A stretch of 14,756 bases of DNA from SXPK01 sp041168165. GTDB lineage: Bacteria > Planctomycetota > UBA1135 > UBA2386. A model generated the notes under the pieces. The model searched no databases. It was not told the DNA's origin and was given only the letters and a program-made list of their open reading frames with translations. Each line of letters starts with the position of its first letter. The first letter of the stretch is position 1. The DNA is taken from positions 1 through 14,756 of the forward strand of contig JBEELK010000112.1 in assembly GCA_041168165.1 (NCBI GenBank), read 5' to 3'. Both the position numbers and the translations under genes were made by a program. Positions 6,522 to 14,302 of the stretch are shown piece by piece.

Positions 6522-9245
6522 ATGAGCCTGTTCTCGCGATCGATCGTCGTTCTCAGCGGGTTGTCCGCGTTGTTCCTCGCCGGCTGTTCGGGCGGCTCGT
6601 CTTCAACCGGTTCTGCGGGCATCAGCCCAACAGTGCGCTGCCCGAGTTCCTCGGATGCGTTCTGCTTGCTGTCGTGCGACCTGGGCTGCTCGTCCTCGGG
6701 CTGTCTCGTCACGCGAATCGCAGAGAACCAGCGGCTGCGCTTCAGCTTTAACCAACCGCTTCAGACGGGCTCGGTCACGAATGGCAGCGTGTCGATCCGC
6801 ACTACCACTGGCGAGTCGCCGGATGGCACGCTGATCGTCGATGGCAGCACGGTGACGTTCCAGCCGTCGATCTCGGTGGCCAACGGCATCAGCTCGTTCG
6901 GCTTCCGTCGCGGCGAGAGTTACGTGATCACGTTCGCGAACGGCGCCTTTGGCGTGAAGTCGCAGTCGGGCCAGGTGCTGCGCGAGTCCTTCAGCTGCAC
7001 GGTGGTTGCTGACAACGGCATCCAAGATGAAGACGCAGCACCTCCGCGTGCGGAACTGATTGCGCCGACCAACCTCCAGGCTGCGCCGATCGACTCGACG
7101 ATCGTGTTGCGCTTCTCGGAAGTCGTCGACACGACGGCCTTCTTGCAGCCGATCAGCGCGAGCACGCCGATTCGCTACGTGCTGCGCCGTTCGCGCGTGC
7201 CTGCTGGCAGCACGACGCGCGAGTGCAACATCGACAGCGAGGCGATCCAGGTCGAAGGCCTGCCGGTCGTGTCGCTCGACTCCGTCAACGGTCGGCCGGT
7301 CACCGTCATCAGCCTCCGCCCGACGCTCGCGTTGCCCGGCCTCTCGTGCCTTGAGATCACGGTGACGAGCGACGTCCGCGACATCTCGGGCCGCGGCGCT
7401 GAGGAACGCACGTTCCGCGTTATCACGGCCGCGTCGGCGCAGACCGACACGCTGCTGATCGAGCAGTTCGCCAACGAGACGCGCATGGACACGGATGTGT
7501 CCGGCGGCGTGTGGGCGGACGGCGCTCGCCCGGCCCCGCTCGGCGGCGATGGTCGCCACGGCTCGTTCAACGTGACGAACGGCACGGACGTCGGCAACGG
7601 CATCTACCAGTGGAACGTCGATAACTTCACGATCCCGGGCTCGCAGACGTTCAACGGCCAGCCCGCGACGATCACGGACGGCAAGTTCTTCTTCTCCGAC
7701 TTCGTGGTCCCGGCCGGCGCGACGGTTCGCTTCACGGGCACCAACCCGGTCCAGCTCTATGTGCGCGGCAAGGTCGAAGTGAACGGCCGCATCCAGGCAA
7801 ATGGCACGGACCAAGTCACGTTCAATTGCCGTAACCCGCAGTTGACGCTGCCGACCAACCCCGTTCCTGGCCAGCTTGGCTCGTTCGGTGGTCCCGGCGG
7901 CGCTCGCGGCGGCCAGGGTGGTGATCGTTGCTTTGGCGCAGGCCCGTTGCCCAACAACAACGGCCGCAATGGCGAAGACCTCCGTCTGCCCGCGGGCCAC
8001 GCCTACGCCTCGGCGGCTGTCGGCACGGGCGGCCGCGGCTCGCCGCTGCACCCGGCGCACGGTCTCGACGCCTCGCTGAGCGCGCCCGTCAACACCTACA
8101 CCAGCGGCGGCGTGTTCAACAGCAACGTCGGCTTCGGCGGATCGGGTGGCGGTTACTCGGCGGTCGGTTCAGTTGCGTCCAACTTCCCGGTTGTCCCCAA
8201 CGTCGTTCAGATCCTCCCGACCGCTCCGGTCGCGGGCGGCATCACGTTCGACCCGCTGCCGATTCCGTCGCCGACGACGTCGTCGCTCGCGCACTTCCTG
8301 ATCGGTGGCTCGGGCGGCGGCGGTGGCGGTAGCCATCCGTTCATCGGCCTTGCGCCCAACGTCGCGACGTTCAATGCGGATCGTTGGAAGGCCGGTGGTG
8401 GTGGTTCGGGTGGTGGCGGTGCGATCGCGTTCCGCGCGGGCCGCAACATCTCGATCGCCGGTGGCGGTCGCCTTGAGATCCGCGGCGGTCGCGGTGCTAC
8501 CTACAACGGCGATAACCCGACCACTCCGACTCAGGACGCGGTGTCCGCTTCGACCGGCCCGCACTGGGGCATTCCGGTTCCGGGTGGCGGCGGTTCGGGC
8601 GGCACGGCCCTGCTGCAGGCGAGCCGCGACGTCATCATCGATGGTGTGATCGACGCCAGCGGTGGCGTCGGTAGCAACACGGACGGCATCCTGCCGAACA
8701 CGGGCACTTCCTCACTCGACATCGACAACCGCGGCGGCAACGGCGCGCCGGGTTTCTACCGCCTCGAGGCCACGGGCCTGACGGCTGCGAGCAACGCGAG
8801 CAACGTGCCTGCGTTCAACTCGAGCCGCAATGCCGGCGCGCTTCGCGATATCGATCGCGACACTGCTTCGGGCTGCCGTTCGGCGTGGCGCTCGACGGGC
8901 TTCGTGTTCCCGCCAGAGTGGATCCGCTACGAGATGCAGGTCGACGTGGACGGCGACGGCACGGTCGATCGCGTCTACTCGGATGACCCGACGGTGCCGA
9001 ACAACTTCGGCGCTGCGATCGATCCGCTCGGCCCGGTCACGGTCAAGTTCCAAGGCGCTCGCGTGAACTCGATCGGAGTGCCGGATCCGGCGTCGATCCG
9101 CCAGTGGCGCGATTTCATTGGCGACACGATCGGCGTGGGCATCAACAGCGATCTGCCCACGGGCTTCCGCTTCCAGCTCCTCTTCAACACGCAGGCGTTC
9201 CCGAACTGCGTCGTGAAGCGTCTGACGGTCGTCACGCGCGGCTGA
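6522..9245 (+). CDS. large glycine-rich Ig-like lipoprotein, copy 2
   Basis: The 907-residue protein is collinear with copy 1. Its signal peptide ends in a textbook lipobox LAGC (Cys22). The cysteine cluster is tighter: C40, C48, C52, C56 and C61. Ig-like domains lie at ~62-160 and ~173-300 (LRFSFNQPL, VTFQP, IVLRFSEVVD, VRDISGRG). DGRHGSF (343-349), RCFGAG (469-474), GHAYA (492-496) and GTGGRGS also occur in copy 1 in the same order. Gly-rich strand repeats span ~455-745 (AIAFRAGRNISIAG, TALLQASRDVIIDGVIDASGG). The C-terminal domain contains D808-x-D-x-D-G-x-x-D816, a calcium-binding-type loop that copy 1 lacks at this place. The ATG has no strong Shine-Dalgarno, so expression may depend on co-transcription with copy 1. 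It is probably an envelope or surface protein; its ligand is unknown. The paralogs are clearly divergent, so the duplication is old. Confidence 0.92.
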   Translation: MSLFSRSIVVLSGLSALFLAGCSGGSSSTGSAGISPTVRCPSSSDAFCLLSCDLGCSSSGCLVTRIAENQRLRFSFNQPLQTGSVTNGSVSIRTTTGESPDGTLIVDGSTVTFQPSISVANGISSFGFRRGESYVITFANGAFGVKSQSGQVLRESFSCTVVADNGIQDEDAAPPRAELIAPTNLQAAPIDSTIVLRFSEVVDTTAFLQPISASTPIRYVLRRSRVPAGSTTRECNIDSEAIQVEGLPVVSLDSVNGRPVTVISLRPTLALPGLSCLEITVTSDVRDISGRGAEERTFRVITAASAQTDTLLIEQFANETRMDTDVSGGVWADGARPAPLGGDGRHGSFNVTNGTDVGNGIYQWNVDNFTIPGSQTFNGQPATITDGKFFFSDFVVPAGATVRFTGTNPVQLYVRGKVEVNGRIQANGTDQVTFNCRNPQLTLPTNPVPGQLGSFGGPGGARGGQGGDRCFGAGPLPNNNGRNGEDLRLPAGHAYASAAVGTGGRGSPLHPAHGLDASLSAPVNTYTSGGVFNSNVGFGGSGGGYSAVGSVASNFPVVPNVVQILPTAPVAGGITFDPLPIPSPTTSSLAHFLIGGSGGGGGGSHPFIGLAPNVATFNADRWKAGGGGSGGGGAIAFRAGRNISIAGGGRLEIRGGRGATYNGDNPTTPTQDAVSASTGPHWGIPVPGGGGSGGTALLQASRDVIIDGVIDASGGVGSNTDGILPNTGTSSLDIDNRGGNGAPGFYRLEATGLTAASNASNVPAFNSSRNAGALRDIDRDTASGCRSAWRSTGFVFPPEWIRYEMQVDVDGDGTVDRVYSDDPTVPNNFGAAIDPLGPVTVKFQGARVNSIGVPDPASIRQWRDFIGDTIGVGINSDLPTGFRFQLLFNTQAFPNCVVKRLTVVTRG

Positions 9246-9260
9246 TGCAGCGCGGCAACT

Positions 9261-9325
9261 GGCTCTGGGGCTTCGCTGCGCGCGGCCCCGAGCCTAGTGG
9301 AGTGAGCGCGGACCAGCGTCCGCGC
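9261..9325 (+). other. two tandem GC-rich hairpins between lipoprotein 2 and the amidohydrolase
   Basis: The first hairpin pairs GGCTC-T-GGGGC (9261-9271) with GCCCCGAGCC (9285-9294): 10 bp with one bulged T. The second pairs GCGCGGA (9306-9312) with TCCGCGC (9319-9325) around a 6-base loop. Neither is followed by a T-run, so intrinsic termination is doubtful. They may serve as 3'-end stabilisers of the lipoprotein message or as partial terminators. Confidence 0.4.
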
Positions 9326-9351
9326 CCCGCGTCCCCGACAGGGTTGATGCG

Positions 9352-10545
9352 ATGAAGGTCCTCCGCGCGCGCCATGTCTATGACGGCGCCCGTTGGATCT
9401 CGCCCGGCGAGATCGTGTGGGACGAGGCCGGTGCGATCGTCGTGATCCGCCGCGCTCCCCGGGGCGCACGCATTCGCGACCTCGCGGTCGTTCCTGGCCT
9501 CGTCAACGCGCACGCGCATCTGCAACTCGACGCGGTCGGGCGAGCGCCATCGACGTTCGTCGGTTGGGTTGGGCAGGTCATGGCCGCGCGCGGGCGCACG
9601 TCGCCAGCAGCAATGGTCGCGAGCGCCGTCCGCAGCCTGCGCGAACTGCTGGACGATGGATGCACCGCGGTGGGGGAGATCGACAGCTCGGGCCTAAGCC
9701 AGAAGGCGCTGCTCCGGGTTCCGTTCGCCGGCCGCTGCTACCAGGAAGTCACTGGCTTCCACCTCGACGCGGCCGCAGCGAAGGCCCTCGTCGCGGCGCG
9801 CAGGAGCGATGGCACGGCGGAGTGCCTCGGCGGTATGTCGCCGCACGCGCCGTACTCCGTTTCCGCTTCGCTGTTCCGCGCGTGCCGATCGACGCGGCAG
9901 CCGTTGTCGGTGCACGCAGCCGAGTTGCCGGAGGAGCAGCAGTTCTTGCGGCAGGGCACCGGCCCGTTCCGCGAACTGCTCGAACGGCTCGGCCGCCTGC
10001 CGGCTGGATTCCGCGCGCCCAAGGTCGGCGCGATCCGGTGGCTCGAACAACTCGGACTTCTGCGGCCCACGACCTTGCTCGTGCACTGCCAAGAGCTCGA
10101 ACGCGGCGACGCCGCGCGCATTGCGGACGCAGGCGCGCCGATCGTCGTGTGTCCGGGAACGATGCTCTACTTCGGACGTCGCCCGCCGCAGGTGCCCGAT
10201 TGGCTTCGGCGCGGCATCCCGGTTGCGCTCGGCACCGATTCACGCGCGAGCAACGAGTCGATGTCGATGCGGAGCGAGTTGACGCGCGCAGCGGCGATGT
10301 GGCCTTCGTTGCGCCCCGCGGAGCTGTTTGCGATGGCGACGACCCATGGCGCTCCCGCACTGCATCGCAAAGGGCTCGGCAGGCTGCGCAAAGGCCAGCG
10401 CGCGGACTTCTTCGCCGTGCAAGCTGGCGAGCAATCGACCGATGTGATCCTCGCAGACTTCGTGCATGGCAAACGGGCTCCCGTCGCGACTTGGCTTGCT
10501 GGGCACATGCATCGTTGCCGCGCGAAGGGCGGTTCGGATGGTTGA
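9352..10545 (+). CDS. amidohydrolase-superfamily metal-dependent deaminase/hydrolase (COG0402-like)
   Basis: This 397-residue cytosolic enzyme has the amidohydrolase metal set: AHAH (H54, H56), H188 in VHAAE with the catalytic-type E191, H245 in LVHCQE, and D296 in LGTDSRASN. The segment SPHAPYSV (H165) is typical of the ATZ/TRZ and S-adenosylhomocysteine/aminofutalosine deaminase branch, which uses one metal to remove amino or chloro groups from purine-like or triazine-like rings. The small N-terminal beta domain (MKVLRARHVYDG) and the closing part (GLGRLRKGQRADFF) are also in place, so the protein is complete. The ATG is preceded by AGGG 8 bases upstream. The substrate cannot be settled; aminofutalosine (menaquinone route), adenosine-type compounds or guanine are candidates. 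It follows the lipoproteins by 106 bases and is not obviously related to them. The next operon's promoter overlaps its stop. Confidence 0.9.
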   Translation: MKVLRARHVYDGARWISPGEIVWDEAGAIVVIRRAPRGARIRDLAVVPGLVNAHAHLQLDAVGRAPSTFVGWVGQVMAARGRTSPAAMVASAVRSLRELLDDGCTAVGEIDSSGLSQKALLRVPFAGRCYQEVTGFHLDAAAAKALVAARRSDGTAECLGGMSPHAPYSVSASLFRACRSTRQPLSVHAAELPEEQQFLRQGTGPFRELLERLGRLPAGFRAPKVGAIRWLEQLGLLRPTTLLVHCQELERGDAARIADAGAPIVVCPGTMLYFGRRPPQVPDWLRRGIPVALGTDSRASNESMSMRSELTRAAAMWPSLRPAELFAMATTHGAPALHRKGLGRLRKGQRADFFAVQAGEQSTDVILADFVHGKRAPVATWLAGHMHRCRAKGGSDG

Positions 10546-10570
10546 GCCGCCTGCGGGGGCCACCTAGAGT
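10542..10570 (+). promoter_or_regulatory. sigma-70-like promoter of the nrnA operon
   Basis: TTGAGC (10542-10547) and TAGAGT (10565-10570) are separated by exactly 17 bases. Each box matches its consensus at 4 of 6 positions. The -35 box includes the stop codon of the amidohydrolase gene. Transcription would begin near 10577, about 45 bases before the TTG start. This is the most convincing promoter pair in the window. Confidence 0.5.
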
Positions 10571-10583
10571 CCGCAGCCCCGCC

Positions 10584-10601
10584 GCGCGCCATCCTGCGCG
10601 C
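10584..10601 (+). other. leader hairpin upstream of nrnA
   Basis: GCGCGC, a CATCCT loop and GCGCGC make a 6-bp GC-only stem in the short leader, ending 20 bases before the TTG codon. It might limit ribosome access, but no known riboswitch or leader motif is recognised. Confidence 0.3.
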
Positions 10602-10621
10602 CTGGGCCATCCCACGCGAAG

Positions 10622-11599
10622 TTGCATACCTCGTTTTTGGACCTCATCGCCTCGCGCGAGAGCTTCTTGCTGACCGGTCACGAAAACCCGGACGGCGATT
10701 GCCTCGGCGCCGAGACGGCACTGTTCCACTTGCTGCGCGCGCTCGGCAAGAACGTCGCGATCGTCAATCCCGACCCGCTCGGGCACCCGTTCGACTTCCT
10801 CGCAGACAAGGCGCCGTTCTCGTTCGCGACCGCGGATAGCCCGCTGCCGAAGTTCGATGTCGCGGTGTTGCTCGACTGCTCGCAGTTGTCGCGAACGGGC
10901 GTTCTCGCGCCGCGGTTGCGCGCATCGGACGCCACGATCGCGGTGATCGACCACCACGTCGGCAGCGACCACGGCGATGGCTCGGTCTGCTACGTCGACC
11001 CCAAGGCGGCCGCGACCGGCGCGCTCGTGCGTCGGCTCTACCGCGAGTTCGGCGTGCCGCTGCCGCTCGCCGCAGCGGAAGGCGTGTTCTTGTCGCTCGT
11101 GATGGACACCGGCTGGTTCCGCTACTCCAACACCGACGCAGAAGTGCTGTCGATGGCCGCAGAACTCGTCGGCATGGGCGTCGACTCGAGCCGCATCTAC
11201 GACGCGATCTACCGTCGCATGCATCCCGAGACCGCGGCGGTTCTCGCACAGTGCCTGTCGCGCCACGAGCTGCGCCTTTCCGGCAAGCTCGCGATGGTGC
11301 CGATCGACAAGACGCTCAACGAGCGCTGCGGCCACATCAGCTTCGACACCGACCTCGTGATCGACCCGCTGCGATCGCTGCTCGGCGTCGAAGTGGTCGC
11401 GATCCTGAAGGAGCGCTTCGACGGCGTGGTCAAGGTCTCGATGCGCGCGAAGGGCGACGTCGATGTGCAGCGCATCGCTGCAACCTTCGGCGGCGGCGGC
11501 CACAAGAAGGCGGCTGGGGCAGCGATTCCAGGCGGCCTCGGCACAGCGATCCCGGCGCTCGAGGAGCGCGTGCGTCAGGCCATCGCGGAGACCCGCTAG
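10622..11599 (+). CDS. nrnA: DHH/DHHA1-family phosphoesterase (NrnA-type oligoribonuclease / pAp phosphatase)
   Basis: The 325 residues match the usual NrnA length. The DHH domain shows GHENPDGDCLGA (H20, D24, D26), VLLDCSQ (D85), IDHHVGSD (D110-H111-H112) and SLVMDTGWFRYSNT (D162), the set of manganese ligands. The C-terminal DHHA1 domain ends with the substrate-binding GGGGHKKAAGA (from residue 290). Known members degrade 2-5 nucleotide RNAs from mRNA decay, and many also dephosphorylate 3'-phosphoadenosine 5'-phosphate. Some relatives act on cyclic dinucleotide products, so the precise activity is inferred. TTG is taken as the start because it gives the normal ~18 residues before the first motif and no ATG is nearby. 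The ribosome-binding site is weak. It is the first gene of an operon, 11 bases before a second phosphoesterase. Confidence 0.92.
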   Translation: MHTSFLDLIASRESFLLTGHENPDGDCLGAETALFHLLRALGKNVAIVNPDPLGHPFDFLADKAPFSFATADSPLPKFDVAVLLDCSQLSRTGVLAPRLRASDATIAVIDHHVGSDHGDGSVCYVDPKAAATGALVRRLYREFGVPLPLAAAEGVFLSLVMDTGWFRYSNTDAEVLSMAAELVGMGVDSSRIYDAIYRRMHPETAAVLAQCLSRHELRLSGKLAMVPIDKTLNERCGHISFDTDLVIDPLRSLLGVEVVAILKERFDGVVKVSMRAKGDVDVQRIAATFGGGGHKKAAGAAIPGGLGTAIPALEERVRQAIAETR

Positions 11600-11602
11600 G
11601 AG
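11598..11602 (+). promoter_or_regulatory. Shine-Dalgarno of metallophosphoesterase gene, overlapping the nrnA stop
   Basis: AGGAG overlaps the last two bases of the nrnA stop codon and sits 8 bases before GTG 11611. It supports this GTG over other in-frame codons and suggests coupled translation. Confidence 0.65.
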
Positions 11603-11610
11603 AATCCCGC

Positions 11611-12360
11611 GTGTCGTTTGCGATCGTCTCGGACATCCACAGCAACCTCGAAGCGCTCGAGAGCGTGTTCTCGCGCATCGATGCGTTGGGAGTCCGGGAG
11701 GTCGTCTGTCTCGGCGACGTGGTGGGCTACGGCGCAGATCCGCTGCCGGTGACGCGCCTCGTCATGCAGCGATGCAAGTGGACGATCCTCGGCAATCACG
11801 ACTGGGGTTTGTTCCACGACCTCGACGACTTCAATCCGCTCGCGCGCGAAGCGCTCTACCTCTCGCGTCGTCGGCTGAAGCCGAGTTGGGTGCTGCCGGG
11901 CAGGCGCGCTGCGTACGAGTTCCTGCGGCGATTGCCGGAGCGCATGCAGGACCACGGCTGCTTGTTCTTCCACGGCTCGCCGCGCGATCCCGTGATGGAG
12001 TACGTGCTGCGCAGCGATGGCTTCTTGGAGCCCGAGAAGATGCACTCGATCTTCTCCGCCATCGATCGGCCCACGTTCGTCGGCCACACGCATTGGCCGG
12101 GTATCCACCGCGGCGACTTCAAGTTCACGCAGGCGACCGACGAGAACCGCGAGTTCGACCTGCACGGCGAGCCGTGCATCGTCAACGTCGGCAGCGTCGG
12201 CCAGCCGCGCGATGGCGATCCGCGCGCTGCTTTTGCGGTGGTGGATCGCGGCCGTGTCGAGATCCATCGCGTCGCCTACGACCTGCGCCGCACGCAAGCC
12301 AAGATCCTCGCAGCGGGGCTGCACCCGGCGCTGGCCGAACGGCTCGAACGCGGCAAATGA
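11611..12360 (+). CDS. calcineurin-like metallophosphoesterase (Metallophos_2 type)
   Basis: The 249-residue protein is complete. Its dimetal phosphoesterase motifs are SDIHSN (D8, H10), GDVVGYG (D36), GNHD (N62, H63), FFHGSP (H121) and GHTH (H159, H161). This spacing fits the compact YfcE/MJ0936-like branch of bacterial phosphodiesterases, sometimes called protein phosphatase or diadenosine-tetraphosphatase-like. The substrate is not known. Family members hydrolyse phosphodiesters or phosphomonoesters with manganese or similar metals in the cytoplasm. GTG is supported by the AGGAG that overlaps the previous stop. The end overlaps the cutA start by four bases (ATGA). Its position directly after an NrnA-type enzyme hints at a shared role in nucleotide or small-RNA turnover, which is inference. 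Confidence 0.92.
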   Translation: MSFAIVSDIHSNLEALESVFSRIDALGVREVVCLGDVVGYGADPLPVTRLVMQRCKWTILGNHDWGLFHDLDDFNPLAREALYLSRRRLKPSWVLPGRRAAYEFLRRLPERMQDHGCLFFHGSPRDPVMEYVLRSDGFLEPEKMHSIFSAIDRPTFVGHTHWPGIHRGDFKFTQATDENREFDLHGEPCIVNVGSVGQPRDGDPRAAFAVVDRGRVEIHRVAYDLRRTQAKILAAGLHPALAERLERGK

Positions 12361-12731
12361 GCGCGCACGACGACATCGTTGTGGTGCTGAGCACTGCGCC
12401 TGCGCGCGCAGATGGCAGTAAGCGCGGCGCGCACGAACTCGCGGAGGCGCTGCTGCGCGAACGGTTGTGCGCTTGCGTCAACGTCGTGCCGGGGCTCGTG
12501 TCGCACTACTGGTGGCAAGGCGCGCTCGATCGTTCGGACGAGGCGTTGCTCGTGATCAAGACAGCGCGCAGTCGCGTGGCCGAGTTGAAGGATCGACTCG
12601 TCGTGCTGCATCCCTACGAGTTGCCCGAGGTCCTCGTGCTCGAAACCGCAGGCGGGCATCTGCCATACCTCGACTGGGTGCGGCGCGAAGCGTCTGCGCC
12701 GCAACATCGCGCGCCGGAGGCTTCCGCGTGA
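12357..12731 (+). CDS. cutA: CutA1 divalent-ion tolerance protein
   Basis: The 124-residue protein matches CutA1 from end to end. It has the opening strand IVVVLSTAP, a helix HELAEALLRERLCACVNVVPG, then HYWWQGALDRSDEALLVIKT, a helix RVAELKDRLVVLHPYELPEVLVL and the closing GGHLPYLDWV. CutA1 forms very stable ferredoxin-like trimers and was first linked to copper tolerance in E. coli. Its real cellular task remains uncertain, and PII-like signalling has been proposed. The Cys-x-Cys pair (LCACVN) in the core is close to the family's usual ACVN motif and could bind metal. The ATG overlaps the previous stop, and its own stop overlaps the next GTG, so expression should be coupled within the operon. 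Confidence 0.93.
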   Translation: MSAHDDIVVVLSTAPARADGSKRGAHELAEALLRERLCACVNVVPGLVSHYWWQGALDRSDEALLVIKTARSRVAELKDRLVVLHPYELPEVLVLETAGGHLPYLDWVRREASAPQHRAPEASA

Positions 12732-14302
12732 GCGAGCACGGCAAGGAAGCGGACGTTCGCATTGGCCGCCTGCTCCTCGCCGTCGCAATCGGCGCGATCG
12801 CATACGCGCTGTCGTTCCGTCTGCCGTTCGCCGCGGGCCTCGATCCGCGGCCTGGTTGCACAGTGATCGGCGTCACCGCGCTCACGATCACCGCGTGGAT
12901 GTCGCACGCGATGCCGCTCGGTGCCTCGTCGCTGCTGCCCGTCGTGCTGTTGCCGATGCTCGGCGCAGTGGGCATGCCGGACCTCGTGCGCGGCTACAGC
13001 GACCCGATCCTGTGGCTGTTCGGCGGCGGCTTCGTGCTCGCGCAAGCGATCGAGAAGTGGGGCCTGCATCGACGGCTTGCGCTGCGCGTGGTCGCGCTCG
13101 TCGGTCCGCATCCGCGTCGCCTCGTCGGCGGCTTCTTCTTGGTCGCCACTGCGATCTCGCTGTTCATCAACAACACGTCGGTCGCGTTGATGCTGCTTCC
13201 GATCGGTTGGGCGATGGCGGATCGCGTGCGCGCTGCGGGCTCGCTCGATGCGCGCGCCGCGTCCAACTTCGGCGCCGGAGTCATGCTCGCGATCGCCTAC
13301 GGCGCCTCGATTGGCGGCGTCGGCACGCCGATCGGAACGGCGCCCAATCTCGTCTTCTTCCTTAACTACCAGACGCTCGTCGAGAAGGGCGCGCCGGCGC
13401 TCTCGTTCTTGCAGTGGTCGCTCGCATTCGCGCCCTACGCGCTGCTGCTCGCTGCGGGCTTCTCGTGGCTGATGACGCGCTACCTGCTGCCGTTGCCAGC
13501 AGGGCGCATGAAATCGGGCGATGAGATCCTCGCCGAGGCGCGCGGGCTGCCCCCGATGTCGACGCCGGAGCGTCGTGTTGCATGGCTGTTCTTGTTCGCC
13601 GTGCTGTTGTGGGTCACGCGCGGCGACGTGCGCATCTCCGAGGACACGGTGATCCACGGTTGGGCGCACTGGCTGCGGCCTGAAAAGAGCCGCGATGATT
13701 TCTTGCCCGATGGGTTGGTCGCGATCCTCGTCGCGATCGCCGCGTTCCTCGTGCCGTCCGGCGGTCGCAAGGAAGAGCCGCGCCGCATCATGGATTGGGC
13801 GACCGCGCAGAAGTTGCCCTTCGACATCCTGTTCTTGCTCGGCGCCGGCATCGCGCTCGCACGCGCGTTCGACCCGACTGGCGTGTCCGCCGCGTTTGGC
13901 GAATTGATGCGACCGTGGATCGGCTCGCTGTCGCCGATCGTGCTCGTCTCCGCCATCGCCGCGGTCATGCTGCTGTTGTCCGAAGTCGCGAGCAACACCG
14001 CGATCGCCTCGCTGTTCTTGCCGATCCTCATGCAGGGCGCGCTCGCGTCCGACATGGACCCGCGCTTCCTCATGCTGCCTGCGACGATTGCCGCGAGCTG
14101 CGGCTTCATGCTGCCGATCGCGACGCCGCCGAACACGATCGTGTTCGCGAGCGGGCATCTGCGCACGGGGCAGATGGTGCGCGCGGGCTTCGCGCTCGAC
14201 GTGCTCGCGATCGCGTTGCTTGTCGCGATGCTCTGGCTCTTCGTGTTTCCGATGCTCGGCATCGACCCATCGGTGAAGCCCGCATGGATGCCCACGAAGT
14301 GA
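12728..14302 (+). CDS. SLC13/DASS-family sodium-coupled dicarboxylate (or sulfate) transporter
   Basis: The 524-residue inner-membrane protein has about a dozen hydrophobic segments and the inverted-repeat layout of DASS carriers. The first clamshell motif is INNTS (N148-T150), where many members have SNT. The second is ASNTAIA (S422-T424). The SLC13 signature is well conserved at ASCGFMLPIATPPNTIVF (456-473). Family members import succinate, malate, citrate or sulfate with sodium. The substrate here cannot be assigned, although conserved SNT/PPN elements favour carboxylates. A hydrophilic stretch at ~257-282 and another at ~299-328 form loops. GTG overlaps the cutA stop as GTGA. The N-terminal ~10 residues are polar and the first membrane helix starts at about 14. 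There is no TrkA_C insertion, so this is the simple SLC13 type. Confidence 0.92.
   Translation: MSEHGKEADVRIGRLLLAVAIGAIAYALSFRLPFAAGLDPRPGCTVIGVTALTITAWMSHAMPLGASSLLPVVLLPMLGAVGMPDLVRGYSDPILWLFGGGFVLAQAIEKWGLHRRLALRVVALVGPHPRRLVGGFFLVATAISLFINNTSVALMLLPIGWAMADRVRAAGSLDARAASNFGAGVMLAIAYGASIGGVGTPIGTAPNLVFFLNYQTLVEKGAPALSFLQWSLAFAPYALLLAAGFSWLMTRYLLPLPAGRMKSGDEILAEARGLPPMSTPERRVAWLFLFAVLLWVTRGDVRISEDTVIHGWAHWLRPEKSRDDFLPDGLVAILVAIAAFLVPSGGRKEEPRRIMDWATAQKLPFDILFLLGAGIALARAFDPTGVSAAFGELMRPWIGSLSPIVLVSAIAAVMLLLSEVASNTAIASLFLPILMQGALASDMDPRFLMLPATIAASCGFMLPIATPPNTIVFASGHLRTGQMVRAGFALDVLAIALLVAMLWLFVFPMLGIDPSVKPAWMPTK

Noticed and set aside
6603..8060. 485-codon minus-strand frame opposite lipoprotein copy 2
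   Set aside because: Same shadow pattern as opposite copy 1; the homologous plus-strand gene is clearly real.
5120..8760. Glycine-codon-rich DNA as a nucleotide repeat array or CRISPR
   Set aside because: Units are irregular at DNA level and follow the reading frame; the repetition is at protein level.
9295..9300. TAGTGG as a -10 box for the amidohydrolase gene
   Set aside because: Only two of six positions match and the paired -35 (TTCGCT) is poor.
9749..11503. 584-codon minus-strand frame across the amidohydrolase and nrnA
   Set aside because: It spans two well-defined plus-strand genes and their promoter gap, and its product is highly charged and unlike known proteins.
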